From Liopterus haemorrhoidalis (lineage: Eukaryota; Arthropoda; Insecta; Coleoptera; Dytiscidae): a DNA stretch of 64,000 bases. Below are positions 34,650 through 46,489 of this stretch, one piece after another. The stretch is taken from NCBI GenBank assembly GCA_963971575.1, contig OZ020624.1, positions 27,354,356 through 27,418,355 of the forward strand, written 5' to 3'. Made by a program: the position numbers and the translations under genes. Below the pieces are notes generated by a model. The model saw nothing but the letters and a program-made list of their open reading frames with translations, was not told the origin of the DNA and made no database searches. The stretch's first letter is position 1, and every line of letters starts with the position of its first letter.

Positions 34650-35260
34650 TGGAACGGTCGGAAATTCGCACTATTATGAAGTATGAGATCTTACGTGTAA
34701 CTACGGCATAGCAGACCGCGCGAAACTTTAATAGTGTATTTGGTTCTAGTATTACTACGCAGCAGACAATATCAAATTGGTTCACCAAATTTCGTATAGG
34801 TAACTAAATAACAAAAAAAACTGGCTCATCGATCACAGCAGAAATATACTGTAACCAACTGGACGAAATGATGCAAAAACTTAAAGAAAAACAGCCTAGA
34901 TTGGTTAATAGATCGACTTCTATCTTATTGCATGATAACGCTAGACCACACACTGCACAAATGACTGTGGCAAAACTACAGGAATTGGAGTTGGAACTTC
35001 CTCATCGTCCTCCATACTCACCAGATCTAGCCCCCACTGACTACCACTTCTTCCGCAATTCGGACAACTTTTTAATAGGAAAACAGTTTAATTTCGACAA
35101 GCTGTAAAACTGGCCTTCCAGGAATTCATTGACTCTCGTCCGCCAGGGTGTTATATCACCGGACTGAACAACCTTCCGCTTAAATGTCAAAAGTATATAG
35201 GCAATATGGGTGCATACTTTGAGGAATAAAATAATTCCTTATATTTGTAAATTATGAACC
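34650..35260 (+). pseudogene. mariner relic (SETMAR-type), internally deleted, copy 1
   Basis: MERSEIRTIMKYEILRVTTA, SNWFTKFRIGN (N-terminus), then ILLHDNARPHTAQMTVAKLQ, PPYSPDLAPTDYHFFRN and GLNNLPLKCQKYIGNMGAYF with a stop. The second and third Asp motifs are present, but the middle is lost and stops occur. The C-terminal part recurs at 55964. Confidence 0.85.
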
Positions 35261-35299
35261 CTTTTGCCTTTTTTTCTACAATTTTCATCCTTGACGACT

Positions 35300-36385
35300 T
35301 AATAAATACACAGTTCTACAGTTCCAGCTACAAGTTCCAGGAAGAAAAATAATATTTTAACTCAGTAATACAGTTATTATTTAAATAATCCTTTCACATT
35401 CTTAACTTTTTCATAATAAAATGCATTTTCTTTTATCAAAAAAACTAGTATTTTTATAATATGCAAAAGTAAAAACAGAAATTTAAATATCCAGATGACC
35501 AAACGGTATCTCTAAACATTCCATGGATTGACAATGAACTTGTAGACTGAAATAGCCTTAAGCAAACCCAGTTTGTAAAAGATTTCTCTAGTGTTTTAGC
35601 ATCTTCAACTATCATAGCTAGGCTTTCGAGTAAATATAAAAACCTGTCTATGATTGTTTACTTCCAACATTTTTCATTTTTAAAATTTCAAAAGGGAAAG
35701 CAGTTTTCAAAATTTTATTTATTATCTTTTAGTAAAAGTAAGAAAATTAAAGTGAAAATATATTAATTTTTTTATTGGGAAATATTATTAATATATTAAT
35801 TAAGAACTGTGGACTTCCTGTTTAATTTTTTTTAAACATATGCTTCAGACATATGGTATTTAAAGTTTATTAAGGGTTCTTGACTCTATACCGCTAATAG
35901 CTTCTTGTGTCCATCAAAAGAACAGTATAAAAAAAATAACAACCAGGCAAAACGGTAAAATAATGGGATATTGAGTGACTTTACCGGTGGAGGAGCTGTG
36001 ATCAAAGAAAATATGACTGGCGACAGTAGTACTTAGCTGTCAATTTACAAATAGCGATCAGATTATTTTAATAAAATGTAAAAAGTAAATATTTGTAACA
36101 TATTTGAATTTTTAAGAGCTACACATGCATAGAGGTATATAACAGAATCTTCACGGGAAAATATGGATTTAAAAATAAATTCGGCCTTAGTTCACGAGAG
36201 CTTAAATTTTTATTTAGGCAGATAAAAGTCTAGATATCAAAAATTCAAACCGTAGGTTTCAATCTCTAATCGTTCAACAGAATCATCTCGCGAAAATTTG
36301 GACTTAAATTTTCTTCCATTTTTTAGGAAAAGTAAAAAAAAAAGATGCCTATCTTTGTTCTTTTTTTGAATGACAGCAAAAAATA
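35300..36385. other. no recognisable feature
   Basis: AT-rich, only short frames, no array. Confidence 0.45.
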
Positions 36386-36419
36386 TTTTTTTCTGTTTTT
36401 TATTTTTGTATATTTATTT

Positions 36420-36880
36420 TGTTTAAATTATTTTTTCAAAATTCTAGTTATATTTGGGCAAATGTTGCATTTAATTTTTAAAAGCGTAAATTTAATAACC
36501 AGTGGAAATTGTTGAAATTGAATACACGAAATCAGAGGGGCGGAGTTATGACTTAAAACAACCAATGGAAGCCATAGGCACAATTTTCAAAAACTTAATG
36601 AACCTTGCTATATAAAAAAAAAAAAATACTGCACATATTTAGAAACCAAAATAATGGATTAGGCATTCGAATTAAAATTAACAAAAAAAAATATTTTAAC
36701 ATAAAATTTGTTTTGGCATCCCATATAATCATCATTCACTTACTAAATACAACGCCACAACATTTCTGTAATGTGTTATTGGTTGAATAAATTTATTATT
36801 ATTATTATTAAATGCCTGCGAAACCCTGAAATGTGTGAAAATTCACACTTTACATAATTTTTTTTTTAAATTTGTATATA
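36420..36880 (+). mobile_element. HINE copy G, 5'-truncated, with nested LINE-tail insert
   Basis: Contains the 3' half of the family from TTTAAATTATTTTTTCAAAA through GATTTCGTGT-type blocks (inverse form ACACGAAATCAGAGGGGCGG) to the hairpin GTGTGAAAATTCACAC (36833-36848). No GTCT tract and no tRNA-like part. A foreign 62-bp piece lies at 36749-36810. Confidence 0.75.
36749..36810 (+). mobile_element. short LINE 3' end with (ATT)n tail
   Basis: ACAACGCCACAACATTTCTG...GGTTGAATAAATTTATTATT with a tail of five to six ATT. It interrupts the HINE between ACTAAAT and GCCTGCG. Size and tail fit a severely 5'-truncated retrotransposition. Confidence 0.6.
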
Positions 36881-37030
36881 GACCAATTTTAAGGTGGGGA
36901 GTCTAATAAATATATTTAAAGTGCCCTCTCAATGGTCATTTTCTGTCATTTTTTTTAAAATTTATTCTAAAAAGGCTCATTGTAGCTTGTGATGGAGATT
37001 ATTTTTGAAATCTACGACACAAGAAAAAAA

Positions 37031-37290
37031 ATAATAATAATAATACACTGGTAATAACAGACACTGAAAAAAAAAACATTTGTACATTTTATCAATTACA
37101 TAGTAAACATTGATCTTGTCTATTTTTGTATACATTAATACTAGATACTGAAACAACATCACATGAGAGAGAATTCCACCGATCAAAAATTCTATTAGTG
37201 AAGAAGTTCATATGACTGTTGCGAAATGAAGGATTTTTTTTTAACTTAAACTGGTGACCACGAAGTCTGGTATCACAGTTAATACTGTAG
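37031..37290 (-). pseudogene. non-LTR RT C-terminus with (ATT)n tail
   Basis: The minus frame reads NCDTRLRGHQFKLKKNPSFR, NSHMNFFTNRIFDRWNSLSC, DVVSVSSINVYKNR. This is the typical last segment of Jockey/CR1-type RT proteins (RG....L......R..FF.NR....WN.LP..VV...S...FK..LD). A UTR and an (ATT)n tail (37031-37046) follow. Confidence 0.8.
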
Positions 37291-37299
37291 TTTAGTAGA

Positions 37300-37855
37300 A
37301 TGGTGAAACGTTCCTATGGAGAGCTAGGGCATCCATTAACAATCGCCCTGGACTGAAACCCTCAAGGTAGTCGATGACGTGGACGACCTACCAACATATG
37401 GAAGATCCACCATGAAGGAAATAAGATAAGTGATAAATTCTGGAAAAAGATTAAACAGATTTCTTAGGATCAAAATGATATAAATTCGCTGAAGACCTAG
37501 TAGCATCTTGCCCCATTACGCCTCACTTTGACCGTTCAAATGATTAGTAATAATATGTAATAAGATCTTATATATAGTTGTTCATTTTCTTGCAAGTGCA
37601 ATTTCCGTAATGTTATAAGGAGCGGCAAATTATTGTAAATTGCCATATCCTAGATGCAAAGGCTACATTAGTTTATTTTAACACATAGTTTATATCAATA
37701 TTTCATATTTAGGAAACAAGGAAATCACATTTATCATCCACAAAATTAGATTAACAAATCTGTAATAACGTTGCTTACAACTTAAAGGGTGTATACATGA
37801 ATCAAATGCTCATACCATAAAACTGAAATAAATTTTAAGATTTCTATAATTGGAT
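37300..37855 (+). other. weak LINE-like fragment, otherwise featureless
   Basis: A frame around 37325-37450 reads YGELGHPLTIALD and RGRPTNIWKIHH, like the RGRPxxxW motif at the end of some LINE proteins. No further support. Confidence 0.3.
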
Positions 37856-37859
37856 ACGA

Positions 37860-38441
37860 TAAGGATACGTCTTCTAGTATAGTGTAACATAACTATAACA
37901 TTTGTACATCATCAACAAAAAAAAAAAAAAAAAACAAAAAATGCGTTATTTTCCGAAAACATAATCTGATCAAAAATTACTGTTGTACTATTCCGGTTCA
38001 CACCAATGTACATTACTTAGAATTTTTTCATATTTTTAGTTTAAACCATCTGGGCTACAGGCTGTGGGACAAAAATTTTTTTTGCACAATTTTGGCAAAT
38101 TTCGCCTCAAAATAATTAATTTTGCAAAAATAAAATTTTGATCGTTAATCCACGTACTAAGGGCTTTCATTTGATACCCTACTCAGAATTTAAAAAAATA
38201 TATATATTTTTTTTTCGATGAGCACATATTTGTTTATATTTCGAGGGGGGTATGTTTTTTAGATGTTTTAGTATTTTTCCTATGTGCGGGTCAAAAAGTT
38301 GTATAAGCATGCCAAATTTCAACTCTCTAGGTTTAGCCGTTTGGCTACAATTTTTACCGAACAGACAGACAGACAGACAGACATACAGACGACAAAATGA
38401 CGGTATAAGTGTTTTTTGGTCATACCTACAAAACCCTAAAA
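37860..38441 (-). mobile_element. HINE copy H, 3'-truncated
   Basis: From the subterminal repeat at 38441 (CATACCTACAAAACCCTAAA on plus), GTCT tract 38363-38389 and conserved blocks to TACTAGAAGACGTATCC (37880-37864 on the minus strand). That is where the tRNA-like segment begins in other copies; the copy stops there. Confidence 0.8.
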
Positions 38442-38443
38442 AA

Positions 38444-39012
38444 CAGAGGTCCTCACTCAAAAATACTAATGACGAGCAAAAAGAAAAAAGGTCTTCACTC
38501 CCAAAATAGAAGTGATGAGCAAAAAGAAAAGGTCCTCACTTCCTACTACATGGAAGAGATGAGCAAAAAAACAGGTCTTCACTCCTAAAATAGAAGTGAT
38601 GAGCAAAAAAAAGGTGCTTACTTTCTGCTACATTGAAGAGATGAGCAAAAAAAAAGTCTTCATTCTCAAAATAGAAGTGATGAGCAAAAAAAGGTCCTCA
38701 CTTCCTACTACATGGACGAGATGAGCAAAAAAAACAGGTCTTCACTCCCAAAATAGAAGTGATGAGCAAAAATAAAGGTCCTCACTTCCTGCTACATGCA
38801 AGAGATGAGCAAAAAAAAAGATCTTCACTCCCAAAATAGAAGTGATGAGCAAACAAAAGGTCCTCATTTCCTACTACATGGAAGAGATGAGCAAAAAAAA
38901 ATTCCAGCAAAAAAGAGTTTATTCAGGTTTTTTTTCTTTTTATAAAGAGCATAGAAGATATTACTCAAAAAAGAGTATAATACTCTAAAAAAGAGTACGT
39001 CTGGTCGCCCTA
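38444..39012. repeat. ordered minisatellite array (11 units, AB dimers) within a hAT-like MITE remnant
   Basis: Eleven units of about 37-43 bp at 38447-38900 share GGTC(C/T)TCACT at the start and GATGAGCAAAAAA at the end. Type A has CCCAAAATAGAAGT and type B has TCCTACTACATGGAAGA; they alternate to make an ~80-bp dimer repeated five times. To the right the sequence ends in GTCTGGTCGCCCTA (38999-39012), like the TAGGGTGACC terminal repeat inverted. The left end is replaced by HINE copy H. Confidence 0.85.
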
Positions 39013-39019
39013 CACTACA

Positions 39020-40000
39020 TGCCTTGTTTAGTTTCTTAAAATTTCTAGTTTTAATTCGTCACAAAATCATAATTTGTCCATTTTCTGTGATGATTCACCC
39101 AGAAATCTCATCAAGGATGCAACATAAGTTAACAAAGAAGTGTCAATAAAAATTAGGAATGATAAACCAGTTCATCATCCTCCAGTGTTTATTTTGATAA
39201 GAAGATAAGAAAAACTGTGACAAAACCCATGTACGACAAATTTTTATGAAACAAATCTGACGAATAATAAACTAATAAAGTAAACAATATGCAATACTAG
39301 TCTCAATTTTCAACTATTTTTTAATGAGGCTTATTAAAAGAGTAATAGTGCTTCTAATGTCATTCTAGCGCTGTTTTAATTGTTTGTGCTACGTGACGTA
39401 ATTTTAGAAGTGGTTTCAATTGTCATACCCGGATGACGTCATAGTCTCAGACTTCTTTTGTAATGAATACCAGAAAATAGACACTAAAGAATTCAAGAGA
39501 AATTCAAAACACTGTTATCATCATTTTAAATCTTTTTGAATATTATTAGTCGGGATTATTTGCTTCTAAAGTATTTTTGATAACTAACTAACCAAAGGGC
39601 CATACAATTAAGGAACAATGTTATGCTCTCCTCGACCGTCAGAAATTAAATTCTTTCTCACTATTTTTCATCCCGTCTTCGTATTCTAGTTTTTATCGTA
39701 CACCTTTTTAATACTCGCATCATCTCTTAGCTGATTTCTTAATGTTTTGCTATTTATGTTGTGTTTTTTACTGATAAAGTATTGAAAATAAAAGTTCATG
39801 TGTAAAACGAAGATGCCGCTATAACTTTTACCGTAAATAGAAAACCGGTTGGCAAGTGTTAGATGGTGCAGATCTTCCAAGATTGTCAGGTAATGAGGTT
39901 ATTTGATGTAGCAGGAAATTCAAATTACTTTACGATGAGAATCCATTGGTTTTCAACAGGATTAGAAGGGTTGCGATTGCCAATTTAAAGAGATTAAAAG
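39020..40000. other. no recognisable feature
   Basis: AT-rich, only short frames. Confidence 0.45.
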
Positions 40001-40008
40001 ATTAAAAA

Positions 40009-40862
40009 AAATTGATGTGAAGTGTGAATATTCACACATTTCAGGGTTTCGCAGGTATATAATAAGTGAAGGCGGTATGCTGAGTGTGTAGGACAAATTT
40101 TACTTTGTAGTAATCACGGCAAAATGCAACGATATTTTTAAAATAATTTATCGTCTGTTAATCATATAATAAGACTGGTTATTAAATTTACGCTCTTAAA
40201 AATTAAATACAACATTTGTCAAAATATAACTAGGATTTTGACAAAATAATTTCAACATAATAAAAATGCAAAAAAAAAAAACAGAAAAAATAAAATTCAC
40301 TCCGTACTCGAACTCCAAACCCTTCGTTTCCAGCGCATTTTAGCTTACGACACCAGTGCTCTAACCCATTACGCTATCGCACGCCTTGCATGTGAGTGTC
40401 TTACATTGGTATAACTTTTGTACTTTGTGAACCAAAAACCACAAAAAATGCGTTATTTTCCGAAAACATAATCTGATCCAAAATTCCTGTTGTACTATTT
40501 CGGTTCACACCAATATACATTACTTAGATTTTTTTTAGATTTTTAGTTTAAACCATCTGGGCTACAGGGTGTGGGACAAAATTTTTTTTGCACAATTTGC
40601 GCAAAATTCGCATCAAAATAATTAATTTTGCAAAAATAAAAATGTGATCGTTAATTCACGTACTAAGGGCTTTCATTTGATACCTTACTCAAAATTTTAA
40701 AAAAATATTTTTGTTTTCGATGAGCACATATTTGTTTATATTTTTAGGGGGGTATGTTTTTTAGATGTTTTAGTATTTTTCCTATATGCGGGTCAAAGAG
40801 TTGTATAAGCTTTCCAAATTTCAACTGTCTAGGTTTAGCCGTTTGGCTACAATTTTTACCGA

Positions 40863-40904
<42 letters not shown>

Positions 40905-40940
40905 GACAAAATGACGGTATAAGGGTTTTTTGGTCATACC
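40009..40940 (-). mobile_element. nearly full-length HINE copy I
   Basis: The hairpin end GTGTGAATATTCACAC (40024-40039), inverted subterminal repeat, tRNA-like segment (40388-40296), conserved blocks and GTCT tract (40864-40903) are present. It stops at GGTCATACC (40940), just lacking the last 16 bp. Very close to copy D, including the segment. Confidence 0.85.
40296..40388 (-). other. tRNA-like segment inside HINE copy I
   Basis: On minus: GCGATAGCGTAATGGGTTAG, then GGAGTTCGAGTAC after about 50 bases. A few substitutions from copy D (GTAAGCTAAAATGCGCTGG against GTAAACTAAAATGCGCTGG). Confidence 0.5.
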
Positions 40941-41026
40941 TTTTATAAGCTGCCACTGATTTCATAATAAGAAATGTCAGATTTGACGAATATAGTAATG
41001 ACACATTTCAATATTGCCATCTAGTG

Positions 41027-41287
41027 TAGGGTGACCATTTTCTTAAGAAGGCAATGCGGGAGAAAGCAAAAAAAAGCTCTTCACTTTCCAAATATAAGTG
41101 AAGAGCAAAAAAAAGTCCTCACCTCCCAAATCTAAGTGAAGAGTAAAAAAAAGGTCCTTATCTTCTCAAATACAAATAAAAAAATCAAAAGTTAGAATGC
41201 GGGACTTTTGCGGGACGTGTCTTATAGCGGGACACCCAATCAAAATGCGGGACAGTCCCGCAAAAAGCGGGACGAATGGTCACCCTA
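41027..41287. mobile_element. hAT-like MITE, 261 bp, 8-bp TSD ATCTAGTG
   Basis: Ends TAGGGTGACCATT and AATGGTCACCCTA, flanked by ATCTAGTG at 41019-41026 and 41288-41295. It has three GGTCCTCACCTCC/AGTGAAGAGCAAAA minisatellite units (41065-41180) and several GCGGGAC motifs. Same family as 31199-31389. Confidence 0.92.
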
Positions 41288-41299
41288 ATCTAGTGGTCT

Positions 41300-42345
41300 T
41301 TTGTAAAAATATAAAAGTTAACCCTCGTATTATTGAAGGTAAAGAGTGCCTTTTCTTTTGTTGAAAGCTATCTTGGCCTGATGGATGCGACTGACAAGCT
41401 GTTTGCTTCGTCCATCAAAAGTAATATAAGATACTCTTAATCTTTGGGGGTTATCCGTAGCGTTAACAGAGAGATCCTAAAAGAGAGAGATACTAATGAT
41501 TTACTACATAATTTTACTAACAAAATTGGCTAATATTTATAACTAACCTATAATTTGTATCATGAAAAAACCTTGTATTCATTTACCTAACAAAATTCAC
41601 CTAAACCATACATCATTTATGTTATCAGTTATGAATTTCCCAGCATAGGCGAGGCAATACGCGATAACAACTAACTAAACAATGATAGTAAAACATAAAT
41701 AAAAAATACAAATCTAAGAATTGTTTCTTCACTTGTGGTTTAATTCCATTACACATCTTCTAAACTTCCTATAAGAAATCCTCTATTTCCTAAGAAAATT
41801 AATTCAATCAAGGTTTATTAAATAGATCATAGAGGTCAGCTATGTCTCACTTTTACTTCTATTACGTTCATTCATATATGTATGACCAGTTGAACTTGAC
41901 TTGCACCTTGAACTAAGTTACTCGAAGCACGTTGCCCGCGAGGTTAATTACTTGTTTGTTCCTAAAGATCTTGAAAAAGGACAGAATATAAAAAATAATA
42001 ATAGTGTTATTATCTATTCCATATGTTACAATGAACCGTGAGTTGAATAATGAGCTTTGTAAAGGAGTAAAGGGGAAATACAGCCTTAGGAAATGTATGG
42101 AGCACCCTACGTTTTATTGAATTTTAGGATTATTACAGGAAAAATGGTAAATAAAATAATACTTACAGCTTTTAATGACAACTTTTATCAAAATTATTAA
42201 TATTTTGTGTTACTTCCTCGTGCTTCAATAGGGATTTAAGCACCCTACCATCTGGTGAGCGTTTCATGAACTTGTATACGACAGATAACATTTCGTTTTG
42301 TGTATTGGTTTTGTATGAAGTTTGTTTTTAAAGTTTTATTATAAT
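41300..42345. other. no recognisable feature
   Basis: AT-rich, only short frames. Confidence 0.45.
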
Positions 42346-42353
42346 CATTGAAA

Positions 42354-42513
42354 AATGTATAATACATATTGTTGTGTGCCTATGTGCAATTTATTGAAAA
42401 GAAGAAACCCGGAAATATCGTGTCATTTGTTTCCACCAATGTCAGACACTGTACGGTCCAAACAAGATTGGGAAAGCAAGAGGTTAGGAATCGACGCGAT
42501 GTTTAGATAAACA
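42354..42513 (+). pseudogene. THAP zinc-finger domain fragment
   Basis: The frame MYNTYCCVPMCNLLKRRNPE then ISCHLFPPMSDTVRSKQDWE has the C-x4-C pair and the H-x-FP block of THAP DNA-binding domains. The C-x2-H part (about 50 residues in) is missing, and the frame ends AMFR plus stop. A GGTGAGCC follows at 42533, so it might be a lone first exon. Origin is either a P-element-type transposon or a host THAP gene copy. Confidence 0.5.
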
Positions 42514-42539
42514 ATTTAAAAATTGGAAAAAAGGTGAGC

Positions 42540-43820
42540 CCTTATATGAAAGTTTGCACATTTTAATGATAGTGACTACAAATAATATTTTCAATTTTGT
42601 ATTTATTGTCGCATATCTTGAAAATTCCTGTTATTGTGTGTGGGTTTGATTGTAATGCACAAGTCTGTAGGCATAATGCATTAATCTTTATGAACTTTCT
42701 GATTTTTTCAGTGACCCCACACAATATTATATGTATGTAAACAACACGGGAATTTTCCCCAATATAATTAAAATAAACGACAATGGAAAACTGTGCCGCC
42801 ATAACTTAAAACCAGATTACAAAATGTAGTATTTAAGATGTTTACAAGTAATGTCACTTTAAAAAAATGTCCTCACAATACGTGTGTATACTTACTTGAT
42901 TATAAAATTTTAAAACAAAATTAGAAAATCGCATACAATTATTTATTTTTTGTCGTTTTTTGATACACTTTTCGCTATTATTTACTAATGTCAAGTGGTA
43001 TCTGTTTAAGAATGGTTTCAAAAATATCCGCGTGGCGCTACGATCTTAAAGTTTTTCCCCTAATGGGGAAATATTTTAAGATCGCAGCGCTGTTTCGGCG
43101 TAGTTGGAACTTCCAAAATGGACATTCATTATATATAATACATATCTTTTTTTTCTAAATAAATCCTTTCTACTCTTCTCAGGCTTTGTTTAGCTAGAAC
43201 TACAATTTATGCAACTGAATCTGTTTATAAGTTGACTATATACTTATTTACGTTTCTTCGTCAGTGAATTTTACCAGGAAACAAATGACTAATATTTTTA
43301 TTGCTGTTTTGGCCTGGCTTACCTTTCATATCTACTAGTAGATCTATGACTCATATTCAAATCTGATGCATGCTAAGATTTTTTTATACTTTCCCTGGCT
43401 TTACTTTCTTCATAAAATATGTTGTCATACATTTCACTATTGTCTCAAGAGTAAAATTTAATGAGCTCTGCAGTAGATTTGGAATAACAGTCCCGTAGTT
43501 GAATGCTATTTCTGGGTGCTTCAAGAAATTATTGCAGAACGGGACGTGATAAATGACATCAGAAGAAATTATTCACGAATAGTATGATAGGTTTTTGGAT
43601 GAACAACGAATGAAAGAGAATGAAATAATGGAAGCCATAGGCATCTTAAAAGGTTTGGTACATCACATTGTAACTGAGGTTTTAGGTAAGAAATAGATGA
43701 ACACAAGCGACTTACATCAAATGGACGCTACAGCTAGACAGACAGACTCCTGGTTATATTGTGCTGGCAGAAACAAAACGGGACAATATCAGAGTCAACA
43801 CCGGGGCCAGAGCAGCAAAA
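42540..43820. other. no recognisable feature
   Basis: No supported gene. The last 300 bp are richer in purine and may belong to the LINE relic that follows. Confidence 0.4.
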
Positions 43821-43825
43821 TTTGA

Positions 43826-44160
43826 GCATAAGATCAGACTAAGCTGCAACGAAATTCTGAGAGAATGCAGGAAGGAAAAGGAAAAGAACACGCAAACAAG
43901 TTGGAGAACAGATAGAAGAAAGTACTATGAAAGAAATTGATATAGCCTTGAGGAAGTAAGGAGAATGCAGGAAGAAGGCGAGGATTACCTGCAAAGGATG
44001 GTGGACAGAAACAAGGAAGTACAGGATCAAGAAAGACAGAACAGAATAGACAAAACAAGATACAATGAAGACTACCAGAAGATAAAAGGCGAAACATTAC
44101 CAAGATATAATAACAGACACCAGAAGACGATTGCCAGATTCAGATGTTTATGATGTTTAG
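43826..44160 (+). pseudogene. non-LTR retrotransposon C-terminal fragment, copy 1
   Basis: ILRECRKEKEKNTQTSW, YSLEEVRRMQEEGEDYLQRM with VDRNKEVQDQERQNRI and DYQKIKGETLPRYN. These align in order with 45716-45985 of copy 2 (ILRECLEERMNEEQ, RDKEVQEQERTVRI, YREIRTVGIPKYL). Stops interrupt it. Confidence 0.7.
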
Positions 44161-44169
44161 ATGTTTTTT

Positions 44170-45165
44170 TTAAGTTATGTTTCTCAAAGAATTATGTCAA
44201 TTGAGTTGTGATTCCAAAATCTTGGAGAAAACTGATAGAATTGATATGGGTAGTATTCACATAGTTATGATGTTAGATTAAAGGTATGTAGTTGTTTTCT
44301 ATTTTACAGATATAAAATCGCAAATTTAAAATGGAAGGTATTTTAATTTTTGTTACGTTCCCATATTGCACGTACAGTTGTAATTGTAGTAATAAAGCGT
44401 ACGCAGGTTCTGTGAAGTATGCCAAATCATAAAGCCAAGAGATGTTATTTATTATTACATATTCTTTTGTGTATAATTGGAGCATTTCACTGTGAGATAC
44501 GGTTCGTCTGTTCCGTTATTAACGTTAACTTAACGCTAGGAACATTATCTTTGGGTCAATAGGCAAGGAAAATTTATTTTTAACTGATCGAAAGAATAGA
44601 CTTTTTATATCAAAATCGCAAAAAAAACCAGGAAGTTGGTAAACTGTTGATTTTAAAAAGCAACAGTTTATTGTGGATAATGAAGTAATTAGTTCTTCAG
44701 TGCTACTAAATACTCATAACTAACTTTGTTTTCACAGACGGACAGACTTTGCGATAAAGAATTTGCTCTTATAGATCGTATTTATGACGTTCCAGTAAGT
44801 AAATTATGAACTCATGCAAGAAAACATTTGCACAATGCAAATTATATGAAAATTGTGATGTGGAAATCGGATATCCGTCATTTTCTCGAAAAAAATTAAT
44901 CATAACATTTATACAAGTGTTCTACAAAAGTGGAGTCTTTGTTGTATTAATCTAAAAATTACTTAATTACTACATCTGTTTAAACTTTATTAAACCCTAT
45001 TTAAATCTAGTTTATTTTTAAACTGGTGCTAGGTTAATCTGTTGACCCCTGAAGAATGTATGGTCCACTTTGCCTTTTATTACAAAAGTATATCACTGGC
45101 TAGACGGTATTGTTATTTTAATAAGGAAGACACAATTAACAAACAGACTAATTAAAAAAATAGTG
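44170..45165. other. no recognisable feature
   Basis: AT-rich, only short frames. Confidence 0.45.
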
Positions 45166-45172
45166 GCCGATT

Positions 45173-46125
45173 ATGGTACCACACACAATGCAAATAGTAC
45201 AAGAGAATATTATTAATAGAAGGTTAGGTAAGGTGTTTGGAAAGGGGGGCGGAAAGAGAAAGAAAATAAGATGGGAATGGTCAGGGACAGAAATTGAAGA
45301 AGTGAAAAGTATGAAGTACCTCGGATACGTTCTAACGAAGAATAACAGGGCAGAGCAGCACGTTAGAGAAAGAGTGAAGAAACCAAGAATGGTTATGTGG
45401 AAGCTATGGACCATAGGAGAGAGGAGGTTTAACGACGATATTAGGTCGAGGATTAAATTATTTGACGTGATAGTGAAGAGTATCCTCATGTACGGAGTAG
45501 AGATCTGAGATGGAAGGAATGGGAGATATAAGAAAGGGTACAAGAGGGATACATGAGATGGATTAGACAGAACGACACCAGGATTAAATAACAACAACAA
45601 CAACAACCAATATTTTATGTAGTGAGGGAGGAAATGAAGAGGGAAAAGCTGTGAGTGGGAGCCGGGGCGAGGGCGGAGAAGTATGAGAAGAAAATCAGAA
45701 GGGACGAAAGAATCAAGATATTAAGAGAATGCTTGGAAGAAAGAATGAATGAAGAACAAAAGGGTAACCTGTCGGAATGGAGAGAAACAAAGAAAGAGTA
45801 CCATTGGAGATGTGGGATGGACACAAGGGAAGCTGAGCGAAAGAGAAATGGAGGAAGAAACATAGTAGAAGAATTCTGGAGGAGAGACAAGGAGGTACAG
45901 GAGCAGGAAAGAACAGTAAGAATAGACAATTCAAGGAATGTGAAAAGGTATAGAGAGATAAGGACGGTAGGAATACCTAAATATTTAAAAGGGAGGAGAC
46001 GAAAGGCAGGGGGCAGAGTTAGGAGGATTGCCAGATGTGGAAATAAAGAACGGAGCAACAGGTATTGGCAAAACCAGAGGATTAAATTTTCTTGGACGTA
46101 TTTTAGAAGCATAGGCAGAAACATT
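45173..46125 (+). pseudogene. non-LTR retrotransposon, RT thumb and C-terminal part, copy 2
   Basis: 45173-45508 encodes VKSMKYLGYVLTKNNRAEQH then SRIKLFDVIVKSILMYGVEI, the segment after the RT active site. A piece with YMRWIRQNDTRIK follows, then a short (AAC)n run (45588-45607). The second frame, 45655-46137, carries an arginine/glutamate-rich tail (EKYEKKIRRDERIKILREC, DKEVQEQERTVRIDNSR, VGIPKYLKGRRRK). Base composition is purine-rich and GC-richer than its surroundings. Two frame breaks. Related to LINEs seen in ants and wasps, in my recollection; clade not assigned. Confidence 0.8.
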
Positions 46126-46342
46126 CTGAGTTTTTAAAATGTCCAAATCCGGAGCGGTCTTCCCAGTTGTTTTATTTCGAGGAAATACGAAGAAAATGTT
46201 TTTTTCAAAAGGTTACTGATACTGTTCATTTCTAATAGTAACACAAAACAACACACATACGACACGACACAGTAAAAAACATTGTAATATGCGACGCTTT
46301 CTATATGCAAGCATAACACAAACCAAAGTATATACAATCAAA

Positions 46343-46485
46343 CAAAACAAGCCAAGATACAGCTGGCTCCGCTGTAATGTAATTCTATGGTCTGACCACT
46401 CGCTCTTCCCCCGAAACTCCGCGGAGGCCTTCAAATTCTCCAAAAAAAAACGGAGCCAGTTTTGATTTGGCTCGCCTGTCTAAAT
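46343..46485. mobile_element. small MITE with GAGCCA-type inverted ends
   Basis: ACAAGCCAAGATACAGCTGG and the inverse of AACTGGCTCCG..GCGAGCC bracket about 145 bp. Inverted repeats of about 25 bp share most positions (AGCCAA, CTGGCTCCG). Confidence 0.5.
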
Positions 46486-46489
46486 AAAT

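Noticed and set aside
38444..38905. CRISPR-like array
   Set aside because: Units are contiguous and alternate between two repeat types, without unique spacers, in a eukaryotic genome. It is a minisatellite.
45148..46124. Minus-strand frames of 152 and 169 residues
   Set aside because: They are antisense of the purine-rich LINE coding frames at 45173-46125; the plus strand carries the RT motifs.
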